DNA of 64,000 bases, from NCBI GenBank assembly GCA_041398965.1, contig JAWKTT010000003.1, forward strand, positions 1 to 64,000. Direction: 5' to 3'. Positions 37,971 through 47,642 of the stretch are shown here, in pieces. Each line of letters starts with the position of its first letter. The stretch's first letter is position 1. The position numbers were made by a program, and so were the translations under genes. The notes under the pieces were generated by a model. That model had not been told where the DNA came from, searched no databases, and saw only the letters and a list, made by a program, of their open reading frames with translations. This DNA is from JAWKTT01 sp041398965. Its GTDB lineage: Bacteria > Planctomycetota > Planctomycetia > Planctomycetales > Planctomycetaceae.

Positions 37971-40765
37971 ATGTTTCAGGTTTCGATGTTACGACACTGG
38001 ACGAGGCTGGTGGGGATATTTCTCCTCCTGATGAACTCCGTGAGTGCGGCTGAGATAACGGTCGATTTCGTCAAAGACGTTCAACCGATCTTCGAGAAAC
38101 ATTGCACGAAGTGTCATGGAGCGGAGACTCAGGAGAGTCACCTGCGGCTTGATCGGCGATCGTCCCTGCTGATTGGTGGGGACTTTGGCGAGCCATCGAT
38201 CGTCCCCGGCAACGGGAAGAGCAGCTTTCTCGTTCAGGTTGTCGCGGGGACCAATCCTGACCTCAAGATGCCCCCCAAAGGACCAAGACTCACCGAACAA
38301 GAAGTGAGGATCATTCGCGACTGGATCGACCAAGGGGGGACGATGCCCGCGGAGTTGTCGGGCGAAGACTCTTCGCGACTGAGTCACTGGTCGTTTCAAT
38401 CTGTCGGCCATGTTTCACCGCCGGAAGCGAAAGACCCTTTCGTGGCCAATGGCATTGACGCGTTTATCCTCCGAGCTTTGAATGAACGTCAACTTCAACC
38501 ATCTCCGCCAGCCGAGCGTTTGACGAAGATTCGACGACTCTACCTGGTGATGCATGGCCTCCCGCCAACGCCCGAACAGATCGCAAGTTTCCTGGCGGAT
38601 GAATCTCCCGACGCTTGGGAAAAGGTGGTCGACGAAGTGCTTGACAGCCCGCGTTATGGCGAGCGTTGGGCGCGTCACTGGTTCGATATCATTCGATTTG
38701 GCGAAACCGATGGCTTCGAGACGAATCGTGAGCGCCCCAATGCATGGGTCTTTCGCGACTATGTGATCCAGTCGTTGAATGACGACAAGCCTTACGATCA
38801 GTTCGTGCGGGAACAGCTTGCTGGCGATGCGATCGGCGTACCCGTCGGGACGGGGTTTCTGGTCGGTGGGCCATACGACATCGTCAAGGGGGGCGGCGAC
38901 CTGACAGCCATGCAGAGAATGAACGAACTTGATGACATGATCAACACGACCGGCACAACGTTTCTCGGTCTTACACTCGGCTGTGCCCGGTGTCACAATC
39001 ACAAGTTCGATCCAATCACGCAGACCGACTACTATGCCGTGCAGGCGGTTTTCGCGGGGGTCACTCACGGCGATCGGTCGTTGCCACTCCCAGAGGAGAC
39101 ACAGCAAAAGATCGCAGGTCTCGATGCGGAGATCACCTCGCTAGAGCAACAACTGGAACGCTTCATTTCCAAACCCCAGGACGACACAACAACCACAGGG
39201 AGTCCCCTGCGTCCACAGGTGAACGCGACAAAGAATGTCGAGACCTTTCCGCCACAGAAGGCGAAGTTCGTGCGGTTCACCATCGAGAAGAGTTCACAAT
39301 CCGAACCCTGCATCGACGAGTTGGAAATCTTTTCTGGCGACACGAACGTCGCGTTGGCAAAGCATGGTGCGAAAGGGACAGCATCAGGGTCGTTGAAGGG
39401 CTATGAGATTCATAAGCTGGAACACATTAACGACGGTCAGTTCGGCAACTCACGGAGTTGGATTTGCGATAAGGTCGAGGGCTGGGTCCAGATTGAACTG
39501 CCAAAGGTGACCGAAATTGACCGCATCGTCTGGGCTCGAGATCGTGACGGTCGATACAAGGATCGTGTGGCTGTGCAGTATCGCATCGAGTGTGCCATTG
39601 AACCGGAGAAGTGGCAGGTGGTGGCGAGTTCGCGAGACCGCGTTCCCGGCGTCGCAACACCGCAAGTCGACATCAAACCGGTCTACGATTTTACGGGGGT
39701 ATCCTCGGCCGATGCTGAACGTGGTCAGCAATGGCTATCGAGAATTGAAGTCGCTCGTAAGGAAAAGGACGCCTTGCAGAAGTCGGTGATGGCCTACGCG
39801 GGCCGCTTCTCGCAACCGGGGCCAACACACCGTCTGTATCGCGGCGAGCCTGACCAAAAGCGTGAAGTCGTTCATCCCGGCACGGTCGCAGCACTGGCGA
39901 CCTCCAGGTGGAAAACGACGCCCCGGAACAGCAGCATCGTCTCGCGGCGCGAACTGGATCGCCGGTCAGACCGCTCACCGCTCAGTGATCGTATCAATCG
40001 ACTTTGGCGGTTCGAATTCTGGCGAGTCTCGTTGATACTGCTGACTTTGGTGCCAACGGGTCTCGTCCGACACATCCCGAATTACTCGACTGGCTGGCTC
40101 GCCCGGGTTCATCGATCATGGCTGGTCGCTGAAACATCTTCATCGCCTGATCCTATCATGTCCAGCACTTTGGCAACTGCGGACCGAGTCAGCCGAACGA
40201 AAAGGGATCGCCGCGGATGGGCGTCGCGGCTTCTGGCGATTCCCGCCGCGTCGACTCGAAGCCGAACCGATTCGCGATAGCATCCGCCACGGTCTCTGGC
40301 GTGCTGGATCTGCGTATGGGGGGGCCTGGCTATAGTGGGTTTGAAGTTCAAGCGGAAAACGTTCGCCATTACTTCGCAAAGAAGGATTACAAAGCAGAAG
40401 ACTGGCGACGAATGATTTACATGACCAAGGTTCGTCAAGAGCAGGAGTCGGTCTTTGGTGCGTTCGATTGCCCCGACGCCAGCCAGGTGGCCCCCAAACG
40501 AAGCCGATCGACGACACCATTGCAAGCCTTCAACCTGTTGAACAGTTCATTCGTGATGCAACAGAGCGCTCTCTTCGCTCAGCGACTGGAGAAGGAGGTC
40601 CCCGAAGGTGGTATGCCGCGAGCTGCACGAGCGATCGAGCTGGCATTCGGTCGACCCGCCACGCCCGCACAGGCGAAACAGTCATTAGCTCTCGCCACCG
40701 AGCATGGCTGGCCCGCACTCTGTCGTGCATTGTTTAACGCAAACGAATTTGTCTTTATTCCCTGA
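37971..40765 (+). pseudogene. DUF1549/DUF1553 planctomycete cytochrome c protein, frameshifted
   Basis: From ATG 37971 the product has a signal peptide (MFQVSMLRHWTRLVGIFLLL), a haem motif CTKCH (C45-H49), a DUF1549 domain with CARCHNHKFDPIT, a discoidin-like insert and the start of DUF1553. After about 39900 the expected DUF1553 sequence continues but jumps frame at least six times before 40290: ENDAPEQQHRLA, NWIAGQ, SPLSDRINRLW, DTADFGANGSRPTHPELLDW, GWSLKHLHRLI and GVLDLRMGGPGYSG are in frames 2, 1, 0, 2, 1, 2. The end, ALFNANEFVFIP, is intact. All pieces are conserved, so sequencing errors are likelier than decay. It is followed 18 bp later by its usual partner, the DUF1501 gene. Confidence 0.88.
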
Positions 40766-40783
40766 CATCGCGGGAGGTCCCTG

Positions 40784-42235
40784 ATGTATCGACGCGAGTT
40801 TCTGGCTGATCTGACGACCGGGCTGGGGGGGATTGCGCTGGCCAGCCTCTTGCATGCGGACGGGCTTCTCGGGGCTGAAGCCTTGCCCCCAATCCGACCT
40901 CAGATCGACCCGGCGAACCCCTATGCGGCACGTGATAGTCACTTCCCTGCCAAGGCGAAGAACGTCATTGTCATTTTTTGTAGTGGGGCATGCAGTCAAC
41001 TGGACACGTTTGACTACAAACCCGAGTTGATCAAGCGACACAACCAGCCGATGCCCGGAGGGGAAAACCTTCGCACGTTTCAGGGTGAGCAGGGGAGTCT
41101 GCATCAAAGCCCCTGGACGTTTAAACCTCGCGGCGAGTCGGGAAAAATGGTCACCGACCTCGTTCCGCATCTGGGTGAACTCGCCGACGAGATGTGTTTC
41201 ATTCACTCGATGACCAGCAAGACGAACACGCATGGGCCGGGTGAGAACTTCATGTCCACCGGCTATGTGCTCGACGGATTTCCTAGCATGGGGGCGTGGG
41301 CGACCTACGGACTCGGGAGTGAAAACAGCGACCTCCCCGCTTACGTCGCCATCCCCGATCCACGAGGGACGCCGCAATCGAGCGTCAACAACTGGGGGCC
41401 CGGTTTTCTCCCGGCTGCGTTTCAAGGGACCGACTTCAACGCGGTCAATCCGATACGCAATCTTTCACGTCCCGAACAGATATCCCCTGACACAGACAAA
41501 GCGACGCGAGACTTTCTGGCTCGACTCAACGACGACTTTCAAGAGCGATTTCCGGGGGACTCACAGTTAGCCGCCCGGATTGCCAGTTACGAACTCGCTT
41601 CAAGAATGCAACTCGGCGTCCCTGAGGTCAGTGATCTATCCACCGAACCGGATCATATCCTGGCGATGTATGGGGCCGATGATACGCAGAATGAGCTGAA
41701 GGCTGGTTTTGCGAGAAACTGCATCCTCGGACGTCGACTCATCGAAAAGGGGGTCCGCTTCGTTCAGCTTTTCAATGGCGCCTATCAAACCGGAGGGGAA
41801 GGGGTAAGTAACTGGGACGGGCATAAGCAGTTGGAACAGCAATATGCGAAGCACGGTCCAGTGCTCGATCAGCCAGCAGCCGCCTTGTTGAAGGACCTCA
41901 AACAGCGGGGGTTATTGGAAGAGACGCTCGTGGTGTGGTGTACGGAATTCGGGCGTATGCCGACATTTCAGAAGGGGGCTAGCGGTCGCGATCACAACCC
42001 GGCTGGCTTCACCTGTTGGCTCGCTGGCGCCGGCGTCAAGACCCCCTTCACTTATGGAGCGACCGATGAGTTCGGCTACAAGGCTGTGGAGAATGTCACG
42101 ACTGTGTACGACTTTCATGCCACAATCCTGCACTTGCTCGGCCTGGACCACAAACGGCTCACCTACTATCACAACGGATTCGAACGCCGTCTCACCGACG
42201 TCCACGGCCACGTCATCCAGGAGATTCTCGCCTAA
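40784..42235 (+). CDS. DUF1501 domain protein, Tat-exported
   Basis: 483 residues. A GGGAGGT ribosome site precedes the ATG. The Tat-type leader is YRREFLADLTTGLGGIALAS. The sulfatase-like DUF1501 fold shows VIVIFCSGACSQLDTFDYKP, MCFIHSMTSKTNTHGPGENF, GCILGRRLIEKG-like RNCILGRRLIEKGVRFVQLF and the C-terminal VVWCTEFGRMPTFQKGASGR and DHNPAGFTCWLAGAG. In planctomycetes these genes pair with DUF1549/1553 cytochromes, as here. The exported pair is of unproven function, proposed for polysaccharide breakdown. An R1 end begins at the base after the stop codon. Confidence 0.94.
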   Translation: MYRREFLADLTTGLGGIALASLLHADGLLGAEALPPIRPQIDPANPYAARDSHFPAKAKNVIVIFCSGACSQLDTFDYKPELIKRHNQPMPGGENLRTFQGEQGSLHQSPWTFKPRGESGKMVTDLVPHLGELADEMCFIHSMTSKTNTHGPGENFMSTGYVLDGFPSMGAWATYGLGSENSDLPAYVAIPDPRGTPQSSVNNWGPGFLPAAFQGTDFNAVNPIRNLSRPEQISPDTDKATRDFLARLNDDFQERFPGDSQLAARIASYELASRMQLGVPEVSDLSTEPDHILAMYGADDTQNELKAGFARNCILGRRLIEKGVRFVQLFNGAYQTGGEGVSNWDGHKQLEQQYAKHGPVLDQPAAALLKDLKQRGLLEETLVVWCTEFGRMPTFQKGASGRDHNPAGFTCWLAGAGVKTPFTYGATDEFGYKAVENVTTVYDFHATILHLLGLDHKRLTYYHNGFERRLTDVHGHVIQEILA

Positions 42236-42273
42236 CAGCCCGTTGAAAACGTGGGTCAGATTTTCAATCTGAC
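42236..42273 (+). repeat. R1 end (partial copy) directly after a stop codon
   Basis: CAGCCCGTTGAAAACGTGGG followed by the hairpin GTCAGATT-TTC-AATCTGAC (42255-42273). Only one R1 end is present, and it runs straight into an R2 repeat. The same R1-end/R2 fusion occurs at 58137-58271. Confidence 0.75.
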
Positions 42274-42285
42274 AAGTGCATCTCC

Positions 42286-42445
42286 CCCAATCGGAGGCGT
42301 CAGCCGACCCGGAACTCCTTCTCCCCCGCCGCCGACGCTCCGATTTCAGACCACGTCCCCACTGGGGGAGAAGGAGAGGGAGAGGCTGGAAGCAAAGATC
42401 ACAAGTTGTCGAGGATCACAAACCGAGGAATGCACCCGAGTCGCG
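42286..42445 (+). repeat. R2 dispersed repeat, uninterrupted
   Basis: CCCCCAATCGGAGGCGTCAG, then ACTCCTTCTCCCCC and the opposing arm ACTGGGGGAGAAGGAGAGGG, then AGCAAAGATCACAAG and GAGGATCACA repeats ending GAGGAATGCACCC. The arm GGGGGAGA/AGG at 42365-42375 is an empty version of the site into which the second IS copy inserted. Confidence 0.8.
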
Positions 42446-42451
42446 AGCAGG

Positions 42452-43447
42452 TTAGGTTCCCACCTTGCAGAGATCGGGCTGTGTTGCAAGAAGCTTCTGG
42501 GCGAACCAGGCGACCGTCTCGGGGAGACCTTCGCGCACAAAGACGGTCGGCTTCCAATCGAGTAACTCGGCCGCGAGACTGGGGTCGATGAGACTGGAAC
42601 GGATATCGCCGGGACGGGCAGGACCAAAGCCGGGAGGGGCAATTTCACCCGTCTCTCCGCGGTCCTGCAACTCTTTGCTGGCAGACTGTCGAATGAGTTC
42701 GGCCAACTCGTTCACATCGGTCCCCTGTGCGGTCCCGACGTTGATGAAGGCGAATCCCTGTTCCAGATCTGTCTCGAAGGCAGCGAGGTTTGCCCGGGCG
42801 ACGTCGCCAACATAGACATAGTCTCGCAGATACTTCCCGTCGCCATTCACGCGGGTCGGTTCGCCGGTCAGCATGCGTGTCGAAAAAACGGCCACGACTC
42901 CTGCTTCGCCGTGTGGGTTCTGACGAGGTCCGTAGACGTTGGCGTAGCGCATCGCGACACACTGCATACCGTGCATCTGATTGAAGAATTGGAGATACCG
43001 TTCGCCGACCCACTTCGTGATGCCGTACGGCGAGATCGGATTGCCGGGATTCTGTTCGGTCGCGGGGACTGTGACGTCACCATAGATCGCCCCGCCGGAG
43101 GATGCAAAGACCACCTTCGTTACTCCGACCCGCTGAGCCGAGGTCAACACGTTGAGCAGGCCAACCACGTTGACGGTCGCATCATACGCGGGTTCGTTGA
43201 CCGAGCGACTGACCGAAATCTGAGCCGCCTGATGACTCACCCAGTCGGGACGGACCGCATCGAACACGGCATCGACACCCGCAGCATCCTGAATATCGGC
43301 CTCATAGACATCGACCCCCTCAGGAAGATTCTCCCGCGAGCCTGACGACAAGTCATCGAGTACCGCCACCGTATGTCCTGCCCCAACGAGGGCGTCGACG
43401 ATGTGAGAGCCGATAAAACCTGCACCACCGGTCACTAAAACTTTCAT
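42452..43447 (-). CDS. NAD-dependent epimerase/dehydratase (UDP-glucose 4-epimerase type)
   Basis: 331 residues from ATG 43447 (MKVLVTGGAGFIGSHIVDAL). The Rossmann motif is GGAGFIGS. Catalytic residues are visible as VFASSGGAIYG (Ser) and SPYGITKWVGERYL (YxxxK). HQAAQISVSRSVNEPAYDAT is the substrate-side motif of GalE relatives. It converts UDP- or other nucleotide sugars for surface glycans. The exact sugar is not determined by sequence. It lies convergent to the DUF1501 gene, separated by the repeats. Confidence 0.93.
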   Translation of the reverse strand: MKVLVTGGAGFIGSHIVDALVGAGHTVAVLDDLSSGSRENLPEGVDVYEADIQDAAGVDAVFDAVRPDWVSHQAAQISVSRSVNEPAYDATVNVVGLLNVLTSAQRVGVTKVVFASSGGAIYGDVTVPATEQNPGNPISPYGITKWVGERYLQFFNQMHGMQCVAMRYANVYGPRQNPHGEAGVVAVFSTRMLTGEPTRVNGDGKYLRDYVYVGDVARANLAAFETDLEQGFAFINVGTAQGTDVNELAELIRQSASKELQDRGETGEIAPPGFGPARPGDIRSSLIDPSLAAELLDWKPTVFVREGLPETVAWFAQKLLATQPDLCKVGT

Positions 43448-43693
43448 GAGCGACGACTCCGACAAAATTTCCAGCAGAACAACGAGAGTACCACTCTCAG
43501 TCTATCATCGATTTGAGCGCGAAGCCGACACGAGTTACGACCTCGACCAGAACTTCTCACCCGGATGAGAAACTCTGTCGATCAAAACGGCATCGGCCCG
43601 GTCGTCAACAGTCCGATACGATCCACACAACTGTTAAGACCCCATCCCGCCTTGTCTTGAGAAGACCGGTGTGTAACCAAACAGGGCGGCCGT

Positions 43694-44425
43694 TTAATCA
43701 AGTTGCGGTATCAAGTCCAACAGAGACCGGATGTCTCCCGGGCCCTTGCCCGACCGATCCAGCCAGAGTGCGCGGAGTCCCGCACGTTTCGGGGCGGCCA
43801 CATCTTCGTCGGGAGAATCGCCGACCATCAGAATATTCTCGCCCCGGCCACCACAGGCTTTGACCATCGCAGCATAAAACTCGGAAGAAGGTTTCCGCCA
43901 ACCGACTTCTGACGCGATCAGTCGTGTCGAGATCGATGAAATCGCCGGCAGTCCCTCACAGATCTCGTGCAATCGATGATCAAAGTTCGAGGCAAGGGCA
44001 AACCGAATGCCTCGGAGGTTCAGTTGCTCCAGGGTCTCTTCGACATCGGCAAAACATTGCCACGAAGTGGGTCTTGCGAAGTGGTCGTACAATTCGTCGA
44101 AACATCCTTGGCGATCGGAAACATCTGGTAAGACACGATCAATAACGCGTCGCCAGAAGGATCGCTCCAAGTCTTCGCTTGTCTGATGCTCTGAGCACGG
44201 CGTCGCGTCAGGCGTATCGACTTCGTGCAGTCGACACTCTCGCATTGCCAAACCGAATCGTTCGCGGGCGGCAATGGGAGTGATCGACGATCCGTACTTC
44301 TGGCCGATGCGATGATACGCCATATGCACCGGAGGATCGGCAAACAGCAACGTGCCGACGACATCAAACACGACCCAGGAGACTCCCGTTGACGCCGCGG
44401 CCACATCTTCAGAACCATCTGCCAT
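43694..44425 (-). CDS. HAD-superfamily protein with altered motif I
   Basis: 243 residues from ATG 44425 (a TTG one codon upstream is possible). Motif I is VVFDVVGTLLFAD: the nucleophile Asp is present but the usual second Asp, two residues on, is Val. Motif II is FALASNFD, motif III the Lys in GWRKPSSEFY, motif IV VGDSPDEDVAAPKRAGLRAL. The domain layout matches HDHD3/haloacid dehalogenase-like proteins, some of which lack the second Asp. Phosphatase activity is therefore doubtful. It lies 39 bp after the permease gene on the same strand. Confidence 0.85.
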   Translation of the reverse strand: MADGSEDVAAASTGVSWVVFDVVGTLLFADPPVHMAYHRIGQKYGSSITPIAARERFGLAMRECRLHEVDTPDATPCSEHQTSEDLERSFWRRVIDRVLPDVSDRQGCFDELYDHFARPTSWQCFADVEETLEQLNLRGIRFALASNFDHRLHEICEGLPAISSISTRLIASEVGWRKPSSEFYAAMVKACGGRGENILMVGDSPDEDVAAPKRAGLRALWLDRSGKGPGDIRSLLDLIPQLD

Positions 44426-44464
44426 CAACGTGTCTCCGTAGAATTGAGTGCCGTGTGTGAAGTG

Positions 44465-46342
44465 TTAGAACGACCAGATCATCGGAATCAGGGCGATGGC
44501 GATGATCCCGATGATGATGCTCAATGGTCCCCCAAAGCGGAGGTAGTCGACGTACTTATACCCCCCGGGGCCATACACCATCATGTTGGTCTGATACCCC
44601 ATTGGGGTCGCGAAGCTCGCTGCGGACGCGATGATGATCGCAATGACGAACGGCATCGGGCTGATCCCCATCTGATCGGCTGTGGGGAGGGCCAGAAAGA
44701 AAAGTACACTCGCCGCAGCCTTCGCGGTGATGAGGTTTGTCAGGACCATGGTGAGTCCATAGATGACCGCCAGTGTCATGATACGGTCTCCTTGAGCGAC
44801 GGAGATGAGACCTTCGGCAATCCATCGTGCGGTCCCGGTCTGATCCATTGCCTTGCCGATGCCGATCCCCGCCCCGATGGTGACCAGCACTGTCCAGTCG
44901 ACGCTTCGGCGAGCCTCCGGGCCTCGCACGCAACGGGTCAAGAGCATGAGAGCTGAGGCAATCATGGCCGACTTCAACATGCCGAACTTGACGGCGGCGA
45001 TGACCATTCCGAGCAGAATAATTAACGCGATCGGGGCACGTTCATGTTCCGGGGGGGTGGAGTTTTCCACCTTACTGACGAGATAAAAGTCGCGGGAATT
45101 CCGCTGAATTTCGGCAAATGTCGGATGTGCTTCGAGCAGAAGTGTGTCTCCCACTCGCAGTTGTATGTCCCCGATCTTCCCTCGCAAACGTTGTCCGTTT
45201 CTCGCCACGGCAATGACCGCTGCGTTGTATCGTGACCGGAATCGTGCTTCGCGAATCGACATGTTGACGATCGGGCAAGTGTCCGACACGACCGACTCGA
45301 TCAAACAACGATCGCCACGCGGACCATCGAGTTTGAAGACTTGATCGGTCGCGGGCTTCAGTCCGGGGATGCGTCGCAAGTCGACGACCGATTCCACAAC
45401 GCCAACGAAAACGAGACGGTCCTCGGCCTGCAGGACATCATTGGATGAGACAGCCGGAAGGATGTGCCCGTCCCGCTCGATCTCCATCAGATACATCCCG
45501 GGCAAGTGTCGCAGACCGGCAGTCTCGATGGTCCGTCGGACCAATGGGCTTCCCGGTTCGATCACCATTTCGACGGTGTACTCACGCGGATCATCGAACT
45601 GTCCACCGACAGGCTTCCGGTCGGGCAACAGCCAGCGAGTACAAAGAAGAATGTATCCCAGTCCGACAAGACAGCAGGGGAGCCCGACCCAGCCGAGTTC
45701 GAACATCGTCAGACCGTTGACCAAGGGCACGTATCGCGCTCGACGAGCCGCGTGATTGGCGACGATGTTCGCCGCTTCCTCTCCCGGCACCCCGTTCCCT
45801 ACCGGCTGAATCGGGTCAACATGGGCGACGATCTTCGTCGACTCGCTGATGAGCATCTCGTTGACGACGAGCGTCGTGCTCGTGCCAATCAACGTACACA
45901 GCCCCCCTAAGATAGCGGCATAGCTCAACGGTAGCAGGAGTTGAGAGACGGAGAGTCGAAACTTTCTCGCCCACTCATCGAGCACTGGCATCAGGATGGC
46001 GACGACCGGAGTGTTATTCAAGAACGCCGACATGAACGCCGTCGGGATCATGAACCTCGCCTGAGCCGCCGCCCGGGACTTAGGTTGCCCCAACCATTGC
46101 TGTACCCAGAACCCGACGGCCCCGGTCTGTTGTAACCCTTCGGCCACGACAAACATCAGGGCGACGGTGACAAGTCCACGGTTGGCAAATCCGAGCAGTG
46201 CATCATCCGACTGTACCGCTCCTGTCGCCACCAGAACGCCGAGGCATCCCATCAGAATGAGATCGGCCCCCGCTCGAGACCAGATCAAAGAGACGATCGC
46301 CACAAACAGCACCGCGAGCGTTATACCGATATCCAGTGTCAT
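44465..46342 (-). CDS. SLC13-family permease with two TrkA-C (RCK_C) domains
   Basis: 625 residues. The N-terminal half has about six membrane spans (LDIGITLAVLFVAIVSLIWS, NNTPVVAILMPVL, QLLLPLSYAAILGGLCTLIG). A cytoplasmic insert of about 200 residues carries two RCK_C domains (YTVEMVIEPGSPLVRRTIE and CPIVNMSIREARFRSRYNAA). The second half has more spans, including TVLVTIGAGIGIGKAMDQTG. This arrangement is that of SLC13/DASS-type transporters of sulfate or dicarboxylates regulated by ligand binding. Sulfate would suit the PAP phosphatase gene 103 bp upstream, but that is inference. Confidence 0.92.
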   Translation of the reverse strand: MTLDIGITLAVLFVAIVSLIWSRAGADLILMGCLGVLVATGAVQSDDALLGFANRGLVTVALMFVVAEGLQQTGAVGFWVQQWLGQPKSRAAAQARFMIPTAFMSAFLNNTPVVAILMPVLDEWARKFRLSVSQLLLPLSYAAILGGLCTLIGTSTTLVVNEMLISESTKIVAHVDPIQPVGNGVPGEEAANIVANHAARRARYVPLVNGLTMFELGWVGLPCCLVGLGYILLCTRWLLPDRKPVGGQFDDPREYTVEMVIEPGSPLVRRTIETAGLRHLPGMYLMEIERDGHILPAVSSNDVLQAEDRLVFVGVVESVVDLRRIPGLKPATDQVFKLDGPRGDRCLIESVVSDTCPIVNMSIREARFRSRYNAAVIAVARNGQRLRGKIGDIQLRVGDTLLLEAHPTFAEIQRNSRDFYLVSKVENSTPPEHERAPIALIILLGMVIAAVKFGMLKSAMIASALMLLTRCVRGPEARRSVDWTVLVTIGAGIGIGKAMDQTGTARWIAEGLISVAQGDRIMTLAVIYGLTMVLTNLITAKAAASVLFFLALPTADQMGISPMPFVIAIIIASAASFATPMGYQTNMMVYGPGGYKYVDYLRFGGPLSIIIGIIAIALIPMIWSF

Positions 46343-46445
46343 GACTCAGCCAATGCAGCAACACCAAACAATCTCACTCCCCCTGAGACGCCTCAAGGCA
46401 GAACGTCGTACAGAAGTTCTTCTCATCGAATCGTTATTGAGCCAT

Positions 46446-47444
46446 TCATGCGAGCGTCTCACCACCGAGCACAGCCGCCACTGCCGAGAGGACCTCGGCA
46501 TGGAGGCCGCCGTTGGTGACGACGACGCCCCGATTATTTCGCAACTCCGAACCTTGTTGGAAATCGAGAGGCTTGCCGTCGACATCGGTCACTTTGCCCC
46601 CCGCTTCTTCGACCACTAAGACACCGCCCGCATGGTCCCAAATCTTCTCGCGATAGTCTTTCTTTGTCGGCAGGCGGAGATAGATGTCGGCTTCCCCCCG
46701 AGCGACGACGGCGTACTTCGCCTGACTGTCGAGTCGAACGGGATCGTTGGAAATTCCCAACAGTGCGGCGATCCGGGCGGAGTCGCTGTGGGCACTGTGT
46801 CCCGATTCGACCGACTCGCACAAACGCGCGAACGACCCTTTTCGCGTGCTGCTGACTCGCACGCTCTGAGGATGCTCGGCACTCTCTGCCAGCGGACGCA
46901 ATTGTGCTCCCTCGCCACGCACAGCCGAAAAGAGTGCTCCCCGTTGCTTGTCCCAGCCATCATGCCCAGGCAGATTTGGACATCCGAGTACCGCGACTTG
47001 AATCTCTCCCTCGACGATCAACGCCAGCGACACCGCATACTGATCGCCCCGTACAAACCCCTTGGTTCCATCGATTGGGTCGAGTGTCCAGAATCGTGCT
47101 CCCGGCGATTTCTCGCTCCCATGATCGACCCATTGCGACAGCTCTTCCGGCGTTGCCTCGATTCCTACTGCGGCCAGTTCCTTGAGGATTCGGTCACGAA
47201 ACGGCGAGTTCTCTTCCCGATTGAGGGCGTCTGCCTCTTCTTCTGAGATGACCGGATCGTGCGGAAACGCTTGCTGCAACGCACGACAAATGACCGCCTG
47301 GCTCGCGAAGTCCGCGACTGTTACCGGGCTTTTGTCCTGTTTGTCCAACACATCCCCCGTGATGGACGCCTGCACCGACTGGCAAACTCGAGCTGCCAGG
47401 CGCACTGCCGCCAAGCCCACTTCCAATTCCTTCGCAAACGCCAT
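46446..47444 (-). CDS. 3'(2'),5'-bisphosphate nucleotidase (CysQ/HAL2 type)
   Basis: 332 residues. It removes the 3'-phosphate of PAP, the by-product of PAPS-dependent sulfate transfer or reduction. Motifs of the inositol-monophosphatase superfamily are PVISEEEAD (metal-binding Glu), FWTLDPIDGTKGFVRGDQYA and IWDHAGGVLVVEEAGGKVTD. The N-terminal SPVTVADFASQAVICRAL is typical of the HAL2/SAL1 branch. The divergent neighbour is rsmA. Confidence 0.93.
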   Translation of the reverse strand: MAFAKELEVGLAAVRLAARVCQSVQASITGDVLDKQDKSPVTVADFASQAVICRALQQAFPHDPVISEEEADALNREENSPFRDRILKELAAVGIEATPEELSQWVDHGSEKSPGARFWTLDPIDGTKGFVRGDQYAVSLALIVEGEIQVAVLGCPNLPGHDGWDKQRGALFSAVRGEGAQLRPLAESAEHPQSVRVSSTRKGSFARLCESVESGHSAHSDSARIAALLGISNDPVRLDSQAKYAVVARGEADIYLRLPTKKDYREKIWDHAGGVLVVEEAGGKVTDVDGKPLDFQQGSELRNNRGVVVTNGGLHAEVLSAVAAVLGGETLA

Positions 47445-47642
47445 CGCGATCCCCTCGAGAATCCATCAGCCTCACAACTGTTCGTCACCCTGTCGTCTAC
47501 CCCGACGACAGCACCGGGCAGTATACTCTGCGACGTTTTCGTTGTCGCCCCCTTGCATAGTCCCCGGGAAGCCGATCCGTTACGCTCTCTCACTCCGACG
47601 CATCCACCCCCCAGAAACCTGACTCGACTGTATTTGTGCCCC

